Assembly: GCF_030056665.1 (NCBI RefSeq)
Contig: NZ_JASHIG010000003.1
DNA length: 64,000 nt
Strand: one strand, 5' to 3'
Source of the DNA: Flectobacillus roseus
Lineage (GTDB): Bacteria; Bacteroidota; Bacteroidia; Cytophagales; Spirosomataceae
How positions within the stretch are numbered: the first letter of the stretch is position 1; each line of letters begins with the position of its first letter. The translations under genes and the position numbers were made by a program. This document shows positions 35,248-44,929 of the stretch, in pieces. Under the pieces are notes generated by a model that was not told the origin of the DNA, ran no database searches, and was given only the letters and a program-made list of their open reading frames with translations.

Positions 35248-36615
35248 TTATATGAGCATATAAACAATCAGGAAGTACACTCCATAACCCAATAAGTCAT
35301 TGGTAGTCGTAATAAATGGGCCTGAGGCTACGGCAGGGTTAATGTCAAATTGGTTGAGGACCAAAGGCGTAATTGTTCCCATAAAAGAAGCAAGCATTAC
35401 AATCGAGAAAATCGAAAGTGACATAACCAATGAAATGGTATTTTCATGTTCTAAAACTAAAGTACCCAAAAACGCAAATGTCGCAGCGATAAGTCCGTTG
35501 AGAAGAGATACTAATAAAACCTTTTTTAAGCGCTCTGTCAGCGAGGTATCTATACCTGATTTATCGGCCAAACTTTGTACAATCAATGCCGATGACTGAA
35601 TCCCAACATTACCACCCGTTGAACCAATCAAAGGAATAAAAGCGGCTAGGGCAGGAGTTCTTGCTACTTCGCCATCAAAAACACCAATGATTTTTGCTGC
35701 CAAAAAGCTTCCTGTCATACCAATCAACAACCAAGGCAATCTCGAACGTACTAACTTCCATACTGAGTCATCTTCTTCTACGTCCTCCGATATACCCGCC
35801 ATGGCTTGTACATCTTCATGCGCTTGTTCAGTAATAAAATCCACCACGTCATCAATCGTAATACGACCAAGCAAGCGTCCTTGAATATTGACAACAGGCA
35901 CGGCATCCAAATCGTATTTTTGCATAATATCTGCTACTTCTTCGCCCGTAGCCGTCGTTTTTACCGATACAATATCATCGGTAAAAATATCGGCAATTTT
36001 AGAACCACGTTTTGCCAAAATGATTTTTTTGAGCGAAGCCCTTCCCAAAAGTGTTCCTTCGTCATCTACCACATATACCGAATACACATTTTCGACATCC
36101 TCTGCCTGACGACGAATTTCTTCTACACATTCAGTTACACTTTGTTTTACGTTGATTTTTACCAGCTCTTTTTGCATCAAACCTCCTGCACAATCTTCAT
36201 CGTAGTGTAAAAGGTCAATAATAAAGCGAGCTTGTTCTCGGTCGCTTACCAAGGCAATTACCTCTTCTCGAACATTCACAGGTTGTTCGTTGAGGATATC
36301 CACCGCATCATCTGAGTCGAGCAAGTCGACGTATTCCGCAATTTGCTGTGAGGTAAAGTTTTTGAGGAATTTCTTGCGGTCATCTGGGTCGAGATTAATG
36401 ATAATTTCGGCAGCCAGTTTGGTATCGAGTAGTGTAACCAGATAATGAGCTTCTTCTCCTTCAAGCTCATATAAAATATTGGTAATATCAGCAGGAAATA
36501 GCTCTTCCATTTCGGTACGGATAAACTCGTTATTCTGTTCCGAAATGGCTGCCTGTATCTTCTCTAGGTATTCTTTCGTTAGCTCAAAAGGCAGATGTTG
36601 ATTCGTTAATTCCAT
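35248..36615 (-). CDS. mgtE: Magnesium transporter MgtE
   Basis: Inner-membrane Mg2+ channel of 455 residues. The order is the cytoplasmic MgtE N-domain (about 25-130, with LLDSDDAVDIL), two CBS domains (about 135-260, ending VDFITEQAHED), then a C-terminal five-helix pore (about 290-455). The pore motif GSTGGNVGIQSSAL is diagnostic. MgtE gates are closed by Mg2+ binding to the N and CBS domains. A CorA-type protein is present further right (58457-59401). The gene is flanked by two dispersed repeat elements. Confidence 0.96.
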   Translation of the reverse strand: MELTNQHLPFELTKEYLEKIQAAISEQNNEFIRTEMEELFPADITNILYELEGEEAHYLVTLLDTKLAAEIIINLDPDDRKKFLKNFTSQQIAEYVDLLDSDDAVDILNEQPVNVREEVIALVSDREQARFIIDLLHYDEDCAGGLMQKELVKINVKQSVTECVEEIRRQAEDVENVYSVYVVDDEGTLLGRASLKKIILAKRGSKIADIFTDDIVSVKTTATGEEVADIMQKYDLDAVPVVNIQGRLLGRITIDDVVDFITEQAHEDVQAMAGISEDVEEDDSVWKLVRSRLPWLLIGMTGSFLAAKIIGVFDGEVARTPALAAFIPLIGSTGGNVGIQSSALIVQSLADKSGIDTSLTERLKKVLLVSLLNGLIAATFAFLGTLVLEHENTISLVMSLSIFSIVMLASFMGTITPLVLNQFDINPAVASGPFITTTNDLLGYGVYFLIVYMLI

Positions 36616-36982
36616 TGCTGAAGTGATAAAATGTTTAAATTAAGGGATAAAGAGAACAGGCACCAAGAGACCAAGTGGAGGTTTGGGCTATGTATGGGCA
36701 TTCGGCAATTGGCTATGGGCACTCGGCAGAATGTTGCTAAGCTGTTTAGCCTAGCTCATAACGTTTAATATAGCGTTTCGGATAGCAGATTAGGGCTGTA
36801 CTAAAGAAAGATATTAGTTTACCCGCGATAGGCATTAGGCTATATGCCATAAGCTAAGAGTATTTCTAATAAAATCATTAATACATCTTTTGCCTAAGGC
36901 CCATTGCTTATGACCTAAAGCGTATTTTTCGTACAGGACTAATAGCAGAAATTCCGAAATCAGAAATCTCAAATCCACAATT
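36616..36982. repeat. Repeat-filled intergenic region upstream of mgtE
   Basis: This contains one or two degenerate copies of the 'taggcaa' family (about 36655-36735, and 36824-36923 with GGCATTAGGC on the left and TTTTGCCTAAGGCCCATTGC on the right). At 36952-36982 there is a reverse-oriented copy of the 31-nt GTGGATTT...TGATTTCGGAA element that touches the stop codon of the AI-2E gene. No ORF or terminator with a clear T-tract was found. Confidence 0.6.
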
Positions 36983-38026
36983 CTACATTAAGTCCTCGGG
37001 GTTATTTTCATCCTTACCTTGAAATTCTTTTCTATAATAAGTACTCAATAAAAGAAAAAGAGAAAAAAGGATTGGCCCAAATATAAGTCCTGTAAAACCC
37101 CAGAGTTGTACCCCGACGATTACCCCAAAAAGCGTAATCAAAGGGTGAGTATCTCCTAATTTGTTTTGTAACCAAATTCTAAAAATATTATCTACCGAAC
37201 CAATTACAAAAAAACCGTACAGTAACATAATGAAACCTCTGACGTTTTCGTGGCTGGCAAACAATAAAATAGATACAGGAATATAGGCCAAAGCCGATCC
37301 CAAAATAGGAATCATTGAAACGATACACGTCACCAAAAACCATAAAACTGCATTGGGAACACCCAAAATCAAATAAATCAACAAACCTGTAACGCCTTGA
37401 ACTATTCCAATCACAGGAATACCGATGGCGTTAGAAAATACCAGCTTGTTGACTTCGCCCAAAAGCTTTTCGGAGTTTTCTTGGTTGAGCGGAAAAATCT
37501 TGACAAGTGTTTTATCTAGTAATTCTCTTTCACGCAACATGAAATACAATATGAGATAACTCAAGAAAATACCCGTTATGCCATTAACAGCTCCATTAAG
37601 AAGTTGAGTTGCACTTTGAGTAAGCCATGAAAAGACTTTATCGAGCGACTTTTCATCCAATAAATTCACCTGATATTTAACCTCAACTTGTTCTACAAAA
37701 CTTTTTACAGCTTTGAAAAACGAACTGTATTGATCTAAGGCAAGTGTATGACTATGGAATAAAACTTGTCCTACAAAGTACAGAGGAAGTAAAAACATCA
37801 AGAAAGAACCAAGCATCACAATAACAATGGCGGTGATTCTTGACATTCTCCATTTTTCCTCCATTTTTTTTACCCAACCTCCTAATAAAATATAAAGCGT
37901 ATATGCTCCCAACAGTGCAGGAATAAAGCTGTCGAGGTGCACAAACAACAAGCCTCCGAGTAATAAAATACTCAAGATGAGGGCAATTTGTCTTAATAGG
38001 GTGTTGGATAAAACGTCAAATTTCAT
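36983..38026 (-). CDS. AI-2E family transporter (PerM/YdiK-like membrane protein)
   Basis: Polytopic inner-membrane protein of 347 residues of the AI-2E transporter superfamily. Hydrophobic helices lie at about 8-55 (two), 62-88, 140-165 and 200-330 (several). The central soluble region (about 90-140) and the segment PVIGIVQGVTGLLIYLILGVPNA, then MIPILGSALAYIPVSI, are typical. Characterised members export autoinducer-2 or act as Na+/H+ antiporters, so the substrate cannot be assigned. The start is 2 bp from the rsmA stop codon, so the two genes are probably co-transcribed with rsmA first. Confidence 0.88.
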   Translation of the reverse strand: MKFDVLSNTLLRQIALILSILLLGGLLFVHLDSFIPALLGAYTLYILLGGWVKKMEEKWRMSRITAIVIVMLGSFLMFLLPLYFVGQVLFHSHTLALDQYSSFFKAVKSFVEQVEVKYQVNLLDEKSLDKVFSWLTQSATQLLNGAVNGITGIFLSYLILYFMLRERELLDKTLVKIFPLNQENSEKLLGEVNKLVFSNAIGIPVIGIVQGVTGLLIYLILGVPNAVLWFLVTCIVSMIPILGSALAYIPVSILLFASHENVRGFIMLLYGFFVIGSVDNIFRIWLQNKLGDTHPLITLFGVIVGVQLWGFTGLIFGPILFSLFLLLSTYYRKEFQGKDENNPEDLM

Positions 38027-38028
38027 GA

Positions 38029-38844
38029 TTATTCTTGCTCTTCTTCTCCAGATTCTTCTGTTTCAGGACTTTCAATAACCTTTGTGCCAATCATGTTGGT
38101 AAGTTCCACAAACTCGGCTACACCCAATTGTTCTGCACGTTTGTTCAATAAAGGGTGGTCAGCGATTTGCATAGCACGCAAGGCATTACGCAAAGTTTTG
38201 CGACGTTGATTAAAGCCCATTTTTACTACGGCAAAAAACTTTCTTTCATCACAGCCTAAATCTGTAACGCCATTACGACGCAAACGAATTACGCCTGAGT
38301 TTACTTTTGGAGGCGGATCAAAAGCCCCTGGTCCTAAGGAGAAACTGTACTCGATGTCATAAAAAGCCTGAAGCAATACGCTCAAAATACCGTAGTCTTT
38401 ATTGCCAGGTTTTGATGCAATACGCACAGCTACTTCTTTTTGGAGCATTCCCACAATTTCAGGAATCATATCTTTATTTTCTAAAACCTTGAAAAAGATT
38501 TGAGAAGAGATATTATAGGGGAAGTTTCCCACGATTCCAAAAATTTCATTGCCCATAAGTTCGTTCAAATTCAAACGCAAAAAGTCAGCAGAATGAATTC
38601 TTGGAGTCAATTCAGGATAATGCACCTTAAGATACTCTACAGATTCTCTGTCAAGTTCGACAACAGATGTTTCGTATTCTTTATGTGTTAGTAAATATTG
38701 TGTTAAAACTCCCATGCCCGGGCCAATCTCAAGGACTTTTTTGTATCCTCCGTGGCAAGACATCAGCTCTACGATACGTTGAGCCGCCGATAGGTCGCGC
38801 AAGAAATGCTGACCTAGGTTCTTTTTTGCTTTTACCTTGTCCAA
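38029..38844 (-). CDS. rsmA: 16S rRNA (adenine1518-N6/adenine1519-N6) dimethyltransferase
   Basis: KsgA/RsmA, an S-adenosylmethionine-dependent enzyme that dimethylates two adjacent adenines in helix 45 of 16S rRNA. The sequence opens with KAKKNLGQHFLRD, has the SAM motif VLEIGPGMGVLTQYLL and the catalytic motif IVGNFPYNIS (NxPY), then the C-terminal helical domain with GFNQRRKTLRNAL. No ATG exists at the expected place. A TTG at 38844 (reading MDKVKAKKN) gives 271 residues, the usual length. The next ATG, at 38970, would add 42 poorly conserved residues. The C-terminus has a short acidic tail (EETEESGEEEQE-like). Confidence 0.93.
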   Translation of the reverse strand: MDKVKAKKNLGQHFLRDLSAAQRIVELMSCHGGYKKVLEIGPGMGVLTQYLLTHKEYETSVVELDRESVEYLKVHYPELTPRIHSADFLRLNLNELMGNEIFGIVGNFPYNISSQIFFKVLENKDMIPEIVGMLQKEVAVRIASKPGNKDYGILSVLLQAFYDIEYSFSLGPGAFDPPPKVNSGVIRLRRNGVTDLGCDERKFFAVVKMGFNQRRKTLRNALRAMQIADHPLLNKRAEQLGVAEFVELTNMIGTKVIESPETEESGEEEQE

Positions 38845-39021
38845 ATTATATGAGTATCTTTTGGTTGCAGAGAGTGTCTCAAGTACACTACATGACGCAA
38901 CTGTAAATTTATTCCATAAAATTACGGCGAATTTTGTACTTTTAAGGTATAATGATACCGAGAAAATCATTTGATTGAATACTTTCCAATCACAATCTCC
39001 TAATCTCTAGTCTGATTAATT

Positions 39022-42000
39022 ATGCGTTGGTCTCACAAAACAAAAGAAGAACTCATTTTAGAAATTCGTCATCTCAAAAAAGAACTACACGTTTTAGAGA
39101 GTAACGAAAAAGCAAATTCGGCTGCAGGTAATACCGTTTTTGATTTACGAAAAACCGTCGATAGTATGAACCTCTTCGGGATGATTCTCGAGGAGGATGG
39201 CACTATTGTATTTTGTAATAGCTATGCGACCAAATTATTAGGTTATACATCTGAAGAATTAGTTGGGGAAAATTTCTTTGAATTTTTGGTGCCAGAAGGC
39301 GAGCGTAATGCTCGTATTTTGGCTTTTGGTACTGCCATGGAAAATGGAGGGGTATTTGACCAAAAAGAAAGAACGATGCTTGCCAAAAACGGGCAAATGC
39401 GTCATGTGGAGCTCAACTCCGTGATATTTAATGATTTTGACGAAGCAAAATATCTCACTATCATTGGCGAGGATATTACTGAGCGCAAAAAGGTGGCAGA
39501 AGCGCTTTCTCGCTCCAACTCACAATTACAGGATTTGGTAAATAATACCTCCGATTTAATTCAAATCATCAGCATATCGGGTCGTTTCTTGTATGTCAAT
39601 AAGTCATGGCAAGAAAAAATGGGTTACGAGTCTGACGAGCTGGCGAGTCTCAATCTGCGTGATGTATTGCACCCAGATTTTGCAGACGAAACGCTCAAGA
39701 AATTTGAACGAATCAAAAATGGAGAAAAAATTGCCGATTTCGAAACCGTTTTCCGTCGCAAAGATGGTCGCCGTTTGTATTTGTCTGGTTCGGTTAACTG
39801 TCGTTTTGAAGGTGATAAAGCTACGGCGTTTCGTTGTATTTTTCACAACTCAACTGCCAAAGTTCGTGCCGAGCGTGCTTCCAAACTGTATGCAAGTATT
39901 GCTCAAGCTGCTATTAATTCGACCAATTTGGATGATTTGTATTCCAATATTCATAAAGAACTAGGCGAAGTAATTGATGTGAAAAACTTCTTTATTGCTC
40001 AATACGACCCACAGCAAAGCTATTTATATTTTCCTTATTATGTTGATGAATATTTCGACAATCGTGTACATTTTACCAAGCGTAAATTAGGCAATGGTCT
40101 GACGGAATATGCGATTGCTGCCAATCGCCCATTGATGTTGTACGACGAGCAAATCGAGGAGCTTGGGCGTTCGAAACAGATTTATTTGTATGGAACTGTT
40201 CCTAAGGTCATGCTTTGCGTACCGCTCAAAATTGGTGACAGAACTACGGGTATCATTGGTGTGAAGTCCTACGAGCGCCAAAATAAATATGAGCAACGAG
40301 ATTTGGAATTGCTCGACTTTATTTCGGGGCAGGTGGCGCTGGCAATTGCTCGTAAACAAGCAGAAGACGCCTTAGCACGCGAAACTGCTCGTTTGAATGC
40401 CATTTTTGAAGGTAGTTCTCACTTAATGTGGTCGGTCAATCGCAAAATGCTGCTGACTTCTTTCAATCAAGAGTATTCTCGATTGCTTGAAAATCGTATC
40501 AAAATTCGCCCTCAATTAACTTTGAGTACCGAAAAATTAGGTTTTCAAATGGTGACCAAAGAAGACCGTAAAATCTTAGAAGATAGATATAAGGAAGCTT
40601 TTAGAGGCGAGAAACAACATTTCGAGATTCAGCTAGAAACCGTTGAAGGTGAAGAGAAATGGGTAGAAATTTACCTGAATCCTATCTTGCTTAAAAACGG
40701 CATGATTGAAGAGGTATCGGGTATCGGACGTGATATTACTGACCTCAAAAAGTATCAAGAAGACATCGTAAAAGCCAAAGACGAAGCCGAGCGTTCCTTA
40801 AAGGTTAAAGAGCGTTTCTTAGCTAACATGAGTCATGAAATCCGTACGCCAATGAACGGCGTAATCGGTATGATTGATTTGCTCAATGATACCTCGCTTG
40901 ACGAAGAACAAAAGGATTATGTATTGACCATCAAAAAATCATCTGAAACGTTATTACACATCCTCAATGATATTTTGGATTTGGCAAAAATCGAGGCAGG
41001 TAAAATGGTCTTGCATGAAGCGCCTATTGTTTTCAAGGATGTATTTGACAGATTATTGGCCTTATTCTCTCAAATCGCAGCTAATAAAGGTAACCGAATT
41101 CACTGCAATTTTGGATCAAATATCCCTGAATATGTCATTGCTGACGAAACTCGTTTACTACAGATTTTGTCAAACCTTACTTCGAACGCCTTGAAATTTA
41201 CCGAAAATGGTACGGTAGATATCAATGTGAGCTTACTTGAAAAACGAGGTAAATTTAATAGAATCAAGGTTGAGGTAAAAGACTCAGGAATTGGTATTAC
41301 CCAAGAAAACCTTAAAATGCTTTTCAATGCCTTCCAACAGGTAGATAATTCTACCAAGAAATCATTTGGAGGAACGGGTTTAGGATTGGCGATTTCAAAA
41401 GAGCTTTGCCGCTTGATGAAAGGGGATATTGGCGTTATGTCTGATTGGGGACATGGTAGTACTTTTTGGTTTATTATCGAAATTAAGCAGACAGATATTA
41501 GTCCTGTTTCGGTGAAAAAGAAAGAAGAGCAATTCCAAGTAGTCAATCACTTTAAAGAATATCATCCGCACTTGTTGTTGGTCGATGACAATGCCACAAA
41601 CCGTAAAGTAGCCAGTGAAATTTTACGCAAATCAGGTTGTGAAGTGATTACGGCCGATAGCGGTACACGAGCCATACAGTTGGTAGAAGCCTCACACCTC
41701 GACCGTGCGTACGATATGATTTTTATGGATATTCAAATGCCAGAAATGGATGGTGTCGAAACTACCCAGCATTTGAGAAAATTATCTATAGATTTACCAC
41801 CAATCATTGCCATGACAGCTTACGCCATGAAAGAAGACCGTGATCGCTTCTTGGCAGCAGGGATGAATGACTATGTGGCAAAACCCATCAGAGCAGAAAT
41901 TTTGGTCAGAAAAGTACAAGAATGGATAGACCGAAATGCAAGTAAACGCCCACAACAGCCTAAGGTAATAGAAATAAAACCAGAGCCTGCGGAGGCAAAA

Positions 42001-42441
42001 GTAGAAGTTCCTGTAATAATTGAGACACCAGCAGCGGAGCATCCCAAAGCAGAAGATGCAACCGTTTCCTTGATTTCAGATTTTCATGTATCAGATATTT
42101 TTCCTGTGATAGATACTGAAATCATTAAACAATTGTCTGATAGTGTGGGTGGAGATATGGAATTTGTCGCTTCGATTTTGGAAGGATTTGAAGCTGAAGC
42201 TGAAGAACAAATCCAAAATGCGATAGAGGGATATTATGAAAATAACTGCAAAAAAGTACAAGGCGAACTTCATACGCTCAAAGGTAACTCTGGAACACTC
42301 GGTGCTTCGCGCTTGCATGAAATAACAAGGCATATTGAAGTCAAAGCTAAAGTTTGTGATTTCCAATATTTTGAGTCAGAAATGAAAATTTTACAAACTG
42401 AATTTGAGCATTTTAAAGAAGCCTACAAAAAGCTAAACTAA
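39022..42441 (+). CDS. Hybrid sensor histidine kinase with PAS, GAF, receiver and HPt domains
   Basis: Cytoplasmic multi-domain phosphorelay protein of 1139 residues with no membrane segment. The order is: N-terminal coiled coil (about 8-35); PAS (about 45-160); PAS (about 165-285, ending before RAERASKLY); GAF (about 290-450); PAS (about 455-590); HisKA with H605 in MSHEIRTPMNG; HATPase (about 710-830, DSGIGI and FGGTGLGLAIS); receiver with D903 in MDIQMPEMDG; a proline-rich linker (about 975-1010); and a C-terminal HPt with H1084 in HTLKGNSGTLGA. All phosphorelay residues are present, so the phosphate can travel His-Asp-His to a separate regulator, which is not encoded nearby. It is divergent from rsmA and followed by a strong terminator. 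Confidence 0.94.
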   Translation: MRWSHKTKEELILEIRHLKKELHVLESNEKANSAAGNTVFDLRKTVDSMNLFGMILEEDGTIVFCNSYATKLLGYTSEELVGENFFEFLVPEGERNARILAFGTAMENGGVFDQKERTMLAKNGQMRHVELNSVIFNDFDEAKYLTIIGEDITERKKVAEALSRSNSQLQDLVNNTSDLIQIISISGRFLYVNKSWQEKMGYESDELASLNLRDVLHPDFADETLKKFERIKNGEKIADFETVFRRKDGRRLYLSGSVNCRFEGDKATAFRCIFHNSTAKVRAERASKLYASIAQAAINSTNLDDLYSNIHKELGEVIDVKNFFIAQYDPQQSYLYFPYYVDEYFDNRVHFTKRKLGNGLTEYAIAANRPLMLYDEQIEELGRSKQIYLYGTVPKVMLCVPLKIGDRTTGIIGVKSYERQNKYEQRDLELLDFISGQVALAIARKQAEDALARETARLNAIFEGSSHLMWSVNRKMLLTSFNQEYSRLLENRIKIRPQLTLSTEKLGFQMVTKEDRKILEDRYKEAFRGEKQHFEIQLETVEGEEKWVEIYLNPILLKNGMIEEVSGIGRDITDLKKYQEDIVKAKDEAERSLKVKERFLANMSHEIRTPMNGVIGMIDLLNDTSLDEEQKDYVLTIKKSSETLLHILNDILDLAKIEAGKMVLHEAPIVFKDVFDRLLALFSQIAANKGNRIHCNFGSNIPEYVIADETRLLQILSNLTSNALKFTENGTVDINVSLLEKRGKFNRIKVEVKDSGIGITQENLKMLFNAFQQVDNSTKKSFGGTGLGLAISKELCRLMKGDIGVMSDWGHGSTFWFIIEIKQTDISPVSVKKKEEQFQVVNHFKEYHPHLLLVDDNATNRKVASEILRKSGCEVITADSGTRAIQLVEASHLDRAYDMIFMDIQMPEMDGVETTQHLRKLSIDLPPIIAMTAYAMKEDRDRFLAAGMNDYVAKPIRAEILVRKVQEWIDRNASKRPQQPKVIEIKPEPAEAKVEVPVIIETPAAEHPKAEDATVSLISDFHVSDIFPVIDTEIIKQLSDSVGGDMEFVASILEGFEAEAEEQIQNAIEGYYENNCKKVQGELHTLKGNSGTLGASRLHEITRHIEVKAKVCDFQYFESEMKILQTEFEHFKEAYKKLN

Positions 42442-42451
42442 CAATTATCAA

Positions 42452-42490
42452 AACTGCACAAGAGCTTAAAGACTTGTGCAGTTTTTTATT
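42452..42490 (+). terminator. Rho-independent terminator of the hybrid kinase gene
   Basis: A perfect 11-bp stem (42452-42462 with 42473-42483) with a 10-nt loop is followed by a T-run, starting 10 bp after the stop codon. Confidence 0.88.
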
Positions 42491-42547
42491 TAAAACAGAG
42501 ATACTAAAAAGGAGTCATACGATTTAGGAAGACAACGTGAACCGAAA

Positions 42548-42555
42548 TACCTTTG
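42548..42555 (+). promoter_or_regulatory. -7 promoter element of the Fic gene
   Basis: TACCTTTG matches the Bacteroidota -7 consensus TAnnTTTG and lies 27 bp before the ATG at 42582. It supports that ATG over the upstream in-frame GTG at 42537, which would precede the promoter. No clear -33 TTG is seen. Confidence 0.5.
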
Positions 42556-42581
42556 TATCATACATTGAAAATTATTGTATT

Positions 42582-43367
42582 ATGGAAAACCAACTGAAAA
42601 TTATCCCAACAGATTTGTTAGAAGTATATCTTGAATCCTTTCCAGTGAAGGTCAAGGACGCTTTTGAACAGTTGCATGATGCCGAAATATCAACAGATAC
42701 TTTTAGTTTTTATACCTCAGTAGCTTCTGTGTTTTCCAGCAAAATAGAAGGTGAAGAAATAGAGTTGGATTCCTATATCAAGTACAAAAGATTTGGATTA
42801 GAGTTTTTACCTGATTATACAAAAAAAATTGACGATTTGTATAACGCCTATACCTACGCCAAGAGTCATGATATGAATCAGGAGCATATCCAAGTCGTTC
42901 ATCAGTTACTTAGTAAGCATATTCTTTCGGAAGCTTATCACGGTCGAGTGCGCACACAAAATATGTATGTAACAACCTCTGATGGTAGAATAGAGTATGT
43001 GGCTGCCTCTCCCTTTATTGTAAATCAAGAGCTGGAGTTGTTTCATGAAGATTTGAGAACGCTGATTAAAGCAACCCTGAGTTTTGAAGAAGTATTTTAT
43101 TTTGCTAGTATGGTACATTTAGTTTTTGTCAAAATACATCCTTGGAATGACGGCAACGGAAGAAGTGCGAGGCTATTAGAAAAATGGTTTTTAGCACAGT
43201 TTTTGGGAGAGAAATCATGGTTTATTCAATCCGAAAAGTACTATTACCAACATCATAATACCTACTATCAAAATATAAGATTATTAGGTTTAGAATATAC
43301 AGAACTAGATTATGCCAAAGCGCTACCTTTTCTACAAATGTTGCCTAACAGTCTTTTCACCCCATAA
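42582..43367 (+). CDS. Fic family protein (predicted AMPylator, N-terminal inhibitory motif)
   Basis: Fic-domain protein of 261 residues; most characterised members transfer AMP from ATP to Ser, Thr or Tyr of a target protein. The catalytic motif HPWNDGNGR (186-194) matches HPFx(D/E)GNGRxxR, with catalytic H186. An inhibitory motif SSKIEG (52-57) fits (S/T)xxxE(G/N) upstream of the core, which marks the class II, self-inhibited type; E56 would block the gamma-phosphate site. The start at 42582 follows a promoter element. No antitoxin gene (FicA/VbhA-like) is adjacent, as expected when inhibition is built in. The target is unknown. Confidence 0.92.
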   Translation: MENQLKIIPTDLLEVYLESFPVKVKDAFEQLHDAEISTDTFSFYTSVASVFSSKIEGEEIELDSYIKYKRFGLEFLPDYTKKIDDLYNAYTYAKSHDMNQEHIQVVHQLLSKHILSEAYHGRVRTQNMYVTTSDGRIEYVAASPFIVNQELELFHEDLRTLIKATLSFEEVFYFASMVHLVFVKIHPWNDGNGRSARLLEKWFLAQFLGEKSWFIQSEKYYYQHHNTYYQNIRLLGLEYTELDYAKALPFLQMLPNSLFTP

Positions 43368-43873
43368 AACCCCAAATTCATCCCAAACCCTATCCTGTCT
43401 ATGCCTTTGAGGGGCTGGCTGGCGTTATATTTAGAGATAAATCAATTTGTCGACTATTCACTTTTATCTCTTGTATAATTATGTATCTATATTATTCCAA
43501 TATCTCTTTTCTTCCAGCATTTTCCAATAATATTCAATTTACTCCGAATGTTGAGCTAGTCATTTTACCATCCAACGAGCATTTATTGGCATACATCATT
43601 TAATTGTATAACTGTCTTTAAGCAAGACCTAATTTAGACATATATAACGGGGCTTGTATTCTTCTGACATTCAACCAATTTTCTGAAGTAACAAACGTTA
43701 TACTATCGCCAATTATCCATCTTTTTTCTAAAGGAAACCAAATAGTGTTTTTTGTGCCAAATCGGAGGCTTAACTCTTTGACCTTGAGTGACTCCTGATG
43801 ACAATACAACTATTGATGGATAGCATCTTTTCAATCAAACAAAATAAACTTGGTTCACTTTGTAATAGGTGAA
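43368..43873. other. Intergenic region with a possible gene remnant
   Basis: This AT-rich 506-bp stretch lies between the Fic gene and the GTPase-like cassette. No terminator or consensus promoter is clear; the nearest -7 match is TCACTTTG, ending near 43862, just before the first cassette gene. A 63-codon minus-strand ORF is listed separately. Confidence 0.35.
43618..43809 (-). CDS. Short unassigned ORF or protein fragment
   Basis: This 63-residue ORF has a balanced, protein-like composition (for example GTKNTIWFPLEKRWIIGDS and VTSENWLNVRRIQAPLY), unlike the usual low-complexity shadow ORFs in AT-rich gaps. No family is recognised and there is no promoter or ribosome-binding site. It could be a small gene or the remnant of a larger one. 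Confidence 0.25.
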   Translation of the reverse strand: MYCHQESLKVKELSLRFGTKNTIWFPLEKRWIIGDSITFVTSENWLNVRRIQAPLYMSKLGLA

Positions 43874-44929
43874 ATGTTAAAATTCAAACAGTCAAAATTT
43901 ATGGGAAATCAAAGAATCACTGCGTCTGATTTATTCTTGGGAGGTTTAGCACTTCTATTGGTAAGTGTAAGTTTTTATCAAACTTGGCAAGGATTAGAGC
44001 AGATTTTTGGTCATGCGGCTATCGTTATTTCGCTTGCATTGTCCCTGTTGTTACTTTACTTGTGTTGGTTGCTTCGTGAAGCCAAACTTACTGGTCGCCC
44101 AACAGGCAAATTGATGGCAGTGTATTCGTTTATTGCATTATTTTGTTTTATGGCAAACTTCAATGCGTTGTACACACGTTTTATGCGTACCGATATTTAT
44201 ACCGCCGAATTACGCGATATTAATGCTCGTTTCGACAAGCTAGAAGCGGATGTGAATGCTAAATTCAACTATAAATATGATAAAGCTACTGCTCAAAACG
44301 TAGAGACGAAGAAAAAGCAATTGGTAGAGCAGATTCAAGATAAAGGAAATCCTGGGATGGGAAATCGTGCACGTATGTTGATAAAGGATTTGGAAAAACT
44401 ATTGGGCCAAAAAGTCGATATCCTTCGTCCTGTAGGTAATGACTACGCCGATTTGGCCGACCGTATGGGTCGACAAATAGATGGTATCGTTTCTGACCTT
44501 TCGCCAGAGGAAGCTAAGTTAAAAAATGACTTGAGTGCAGCTACTAAGAAATGGAGCGATAAGATTCAGGAGATATTACTGTTACCTAAAAAGGACAAAG
44601 ACGAACAAGCGCAAGGTGTTATTGACCAGTCTTTGGCAGAATACAACAAGCTTGGACAAAAAGCCACAAATATTTTAGGAGAAGAAAAATTTAAATTCGA
44701 GCCTAAAGAATCAAATACCCAAGATATTGGTAAAATCGGCTATGCCTTTGACCATGCCGTTCAAAACTTTGGCGTATATCAGTTGGTCGTGTTGTTGGGC
44801 TGTATTCTTCTCGATTTTATCATTCCTATTATTTTGCTATTGGTTACCAAATCAGGCGATAATAACAACAATGGCGGAAGTGTATTCACCCACAAAAGAA
44901 GTGGAAATGTACTGATTCCGAATAATTAG
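43874..44929 (+). CDS. Membrane protein with central coiled coil, first gene of the GTPase-like cassette
   Basis: Unrecognised inner-membrane protein of 351 residues. Three hydrophobic helices lie near the N-terminus (about 17-37, 47-67 and 78-98). Then comes a charged, helical and probably coiled-coil region of about 200 residues (FDKLEADVNAKFNYKYDK, ETKKKQLVEQIQDKG), a fourth helix (about 301-324, QLVVLLGCILLDFIIPIILLL), and a short Asn/Gly-rich tail. ATG 43874 is preferred over the upstream TTG at 43850; ATG 43901 (MGNQRITASDL) is a further possibility. It precedes a P-loop protein and another membrane-anchored protein on the same strand, but a 315-bp repeat-containing gap separates it from them. 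It may act as the membrane sensor or effector of the set (inference). Confidence 0.8.
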   Translation: MLKFKQSKFMGNQRITASDLFLGGLALLLVSVSFYQTWQGLEQIFGHAAIVISLALSLLLLYLCWLLREAKLTGRPTGKLMAVYSFIALFCFMANFNALYTRFMRTDIYTAELRDINARFDKLEADVNAKFNYKYDKATAQNVETKKKQLVEQIQDKGNPGMGNRARMLIKDLEKLLGQKVDILRPVGNDYADLADRMGRQIDGIVSDLSPEEAKLKNDLSAATKKWSDKIQEILLLPKKDKDEQAQGVIDQSLAEYNKLGQKATNILGEEKFKFEPKESNTQDIGKIGYAFDHAVQNFGVYQLVVLLGCILLDFIIPIILLLVTKSGDNNNNGGSVFTHKRSGNVLIPNN

